NCBI RefSeq assembly: GCF_900496995.4
Contig: NC_044009.1
Location: 8,154,001 to 8,218,000, forward strand
Direction: 5' to 3'
DNA from: Aquila chrysaetos chrysaetos
Taxonomy: Eukaryota > Chordata > Aves > Accipitriformes > Accipitridae
Length of the DNA: 64,000 nt
The notes under the pieces are model-generated. The model saw nothing but the letters and a program-made list of their open reading frames with translations, ran no database searches and was not told the origin of the DNA. Shown here piece after piece: positions 61,901-64,000 of the stretch. The translations under genes and the position numbers were made by a program. Position 1 is the stretch's first letter. Each line of letters starts with the position of its first letter.

Positions 61901-64000
61901 TGCCGCATGCCTATTTACAGTGGGGTGGTGACTCTGTTCGGGTCCTGCTGCTGGCGGGCCCTTGGGATCCTGGGGGATCTGAGGAGTCTTGCTGCGTACT
62001 GGCTGGCTGGGGTGCGAGTGTTCACCCTCCGGTAGACCCTGGGAAGCAGGCGGTGGGGGAAAAAGGAAAGATTTTAGGCTGTGGGCATATCAGAACTCGT
62101 TAAATTCAACAATAAGGCTGCCAGGACACCATCAGATTGCTGGCGGAGAAACCTGTGTCTCCACACCACAGCACCAGCCCTGCTGCAGTGAAGCCTGGAC
62201 CAGTCCCCCCCTTCCAAGGCTACCCCACCAGCCTCTCACACCCAAGAGGTGAAACCACATCTCCTGAATCCTGTCCCAAGCCCTTCCTTAGCCCGAGGAT
62301 GTCTGACCTACACGCCACCTTGATGCTAACAATTCCCCCTGACACCTCTAAGTCTAGAAACCTTTAGGCAGCTTCACACTTTCTGGTTTGAGTCCTAGAG
62401 TAGTTAAGAAAACGGGTTATTTCAGCTTCCTCTAATGCTAAGCAGCGTTCAAACCCCATTTCCCAAACAAAATAGCTCCTCTTGTGCTATGAACTTAAGT
62501 AGGGCTTGGAGACTATCCACAGAGAGCTAAACTCAGCTCCTGCGGCCACGCAGAGCCGTGCCGGGGCTGTAATTAGCTCAAAGCACTCTAGATTTCAGGT
62601 AGAAGGAGAAGAAAGGGTTTTATTTCTCACCTGAGATGGGGTCATGCTCCGGGAAGGCAGCCCGATGGGCGAGGCACCTGGGAACTGAGGATGCCCGAGC
62701 TGTGCCGCTGTATGGTAATTCCTCATGTCGCCATACACAGACCGATAATCGTGAAAGGAGCTCCCCGTGGGGTGCATGATCTGTACTCCGTGCGGTACCA
62801 CCACCGGCTGCGTCAAAGGCAGTCCAGGCAGCTGGCTGCTGGACGGGACGCTGAGGAGCCGGGGCTCGCTGTGAGGAGAGTGCGCCATCTTGCCTTCAGA
62901 GGATTTTGGCGTCTCTTTTCCAGGCTGAGGGGTCTTACTGACAGGGGGAGTTTTCACAGCCCCTTCAGGTGTTCGGGATTGTCTCGTTTCCGAGTGGTGC
63001 TCACCCACAGCGGCCATGTGCGGGTGCATGATCATCCTCACGTCCCGGGGGACGTTGTACTGGTCAAGCCTGATGCTCGTGGGGTGCATGCGGTAATCCG
63101 GCTGCATCACCAGCACGTCAGACTGAACGGGGGCTGGTCCTCGGCACACCGTCGTGTGGTGGTAGTGCATCTCCTCCTCAGGGGGATGCTGAGAAGACAG
63201 AGGAGGCATGACTATGTCTCGTATCGGAGCTGGCTGAGGCGTGCTGGATCGCTGAGGTTTGATGTCTATCTGGGGTTGCAGAGCAGCTCTGGGGGAGTGG
63301 AGCGCTTCTGGGCGGATGCCGTAAGGGATGCCGGAAAGAGGAGGGGTGTTCATCCTCACCTCACCTTGGGACAGATGGCCCAGGGACACAGTCTGTGTTA
63401 CGCTGTGAGGAGGCATGATAACAGATTGCTCAGGATGCATGCTGGATATGTACTGAGGAACGGGAATTCCCGGCGCCAGCATGACTGGGGTGCTGCTCGA
63501 TAAAGCCGGAGATGAGGTACTGCCGGGATGACAAGCCCGGGGGAACGGCGACGGCGAGTGCCCGCTAGTACGCGGCGAGTGTGGCTCCTGTTTCGTGACC
63601 CCCAAGTGGGAAATAGCCCGGTCAGTTGGGGTGCTGGGTCCCGAGCTGACATGGTTTGCTTCCGAATGCATTTTCCCAGAGAGCGAAGGGTGGTGAGGAC
63701 TAACTCCGGGACTCAAGTTGGAGGGTTGCAGAGTCTTGGTCTCCACTTTCAGAGCAGCTGGATCGGACAGTTTTTTGTTCACAACCATCTGGTTGTGGAC
63801 GAGTACGGGTGGAGTGTTTACAGTCTGCGTGAGGACTTTACCGGGCTGAGATGCTGGAGTCTGGACAGAAAGGTGGGACGAGTCGGACTTCTCCAGCGCA
63901 GTGCGCTCTTGTTTAACAGAGGAGATGACGGGCGACGTATTATAAGGCTGTGATCCTAGTACCAAAGAAGAATGTGTGGAAACAGTCCCGTAGCCCGCCG
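58914..64000 (-). CDS. SPEN: SPEN/MINT (SHARP) corepressor, C-terminal part with SPOC domain, 5' partial
   Basis: SPEN is a very large nuclear RNA-binding corepressor (human 3664 aa) acting in Notch/RBPJ and nuclear-receptor repression and in Xist-mediated X silencing in mammals; its SPOC domain recruits SMRT/NCoR-HDAC3. Coding exons on the minus strand: 62631 to beyond 64000 (part of the giant exon), 61625-62038, 60527-60721, 59828-59986 and 58914-59045 with TGA at 58914-58916. About 755 residues are present. The giant exon gives the Pro/Ser/His-rich linker (VLGSQPYNTSPVISSVKQE). The last three exons encode SPOC: KYPIVWQGLLALKNDTAAVQ, SGNNVLAHRSL, DYCLLLALPCGRDQEDV, NVPNPGSNQPAYVLQIF and the conserved C-terminus SPHLMIVIASV. 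All splice borders are GT-AG and in phase. Confidence 0.95.

Overview
This window looks like a gene-dense, GC-rich piece of a bird genome, probably a microchromosome. The genes have vertebrate exon structures with very short GC-rich introns, long G/C homopolymers, many minisatellites and a single ClC-K gene. All seven genes match a block on human 1p36.13, in the same order and with the same relative orientations. The species cannot be named from the sequence alone, and a non-avian reptile is not excluded.

Layout on the + strand: (1) 1-9576, the inner part of a large FBXO42 intron; 9577-14237, the last six coding exons of FBXO42 (+), with a long 3' UTR to about 16.2 kb. (2) 17473-18901, CPLANE2/RSG1 (+), a small ciliary GTPase, behind a CpG-rich promoter. 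(3) 20487-32262, complete EPHA2 (+, 17 coding exons), with minisatellites in many introns. (4) 34890-39381, a complete ClC-K chloride channel gene (-, 19 coding exons). (5) 39931-41037, HSPB7 (+, 3 exons), head to head with the channel gene across about 550 bp. (6) CpG island at about 43 kb and coding exons 47536-52958, ZBTB17/MIZ-1 (+, 14 coding exons). (7) 53.4-57.2 kb, a complex inverted and tandem satellite. (8) 58914-64000, the 3' end of SPEN (-, five coding exons including the SPOC domain), running off the window.

These genes are syntenic neighbours and not an operon; each has its own role: ubiquitin ligase adaptor, ciliogenesis, ephrin receptor, renal chloride transport, muscle small heat-shock protein, MYC-linked zinc-finger factor, and Notch/nuclear-receptor corepressor. 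Human ARHGEF19 (between CPLANE2 and EPHA2), FAM131C (between EPHA2 and CLCNKB) and the second CLCNK copy were not recognised here.

I found no viral, CRISPR or bacterial-type system. The most unusual sequence is the palindromic satellite between ZBTB17 and SPEN, the stack of VNTRs in EPHA2, a TTTGCAT-rich array in EPHA2 intron 15, and a possible overlapping upstream reading frame in ZBTB17. Exon limits were set by reading splice sites and comparing translations with remembered human proteins; no alignment program was run.
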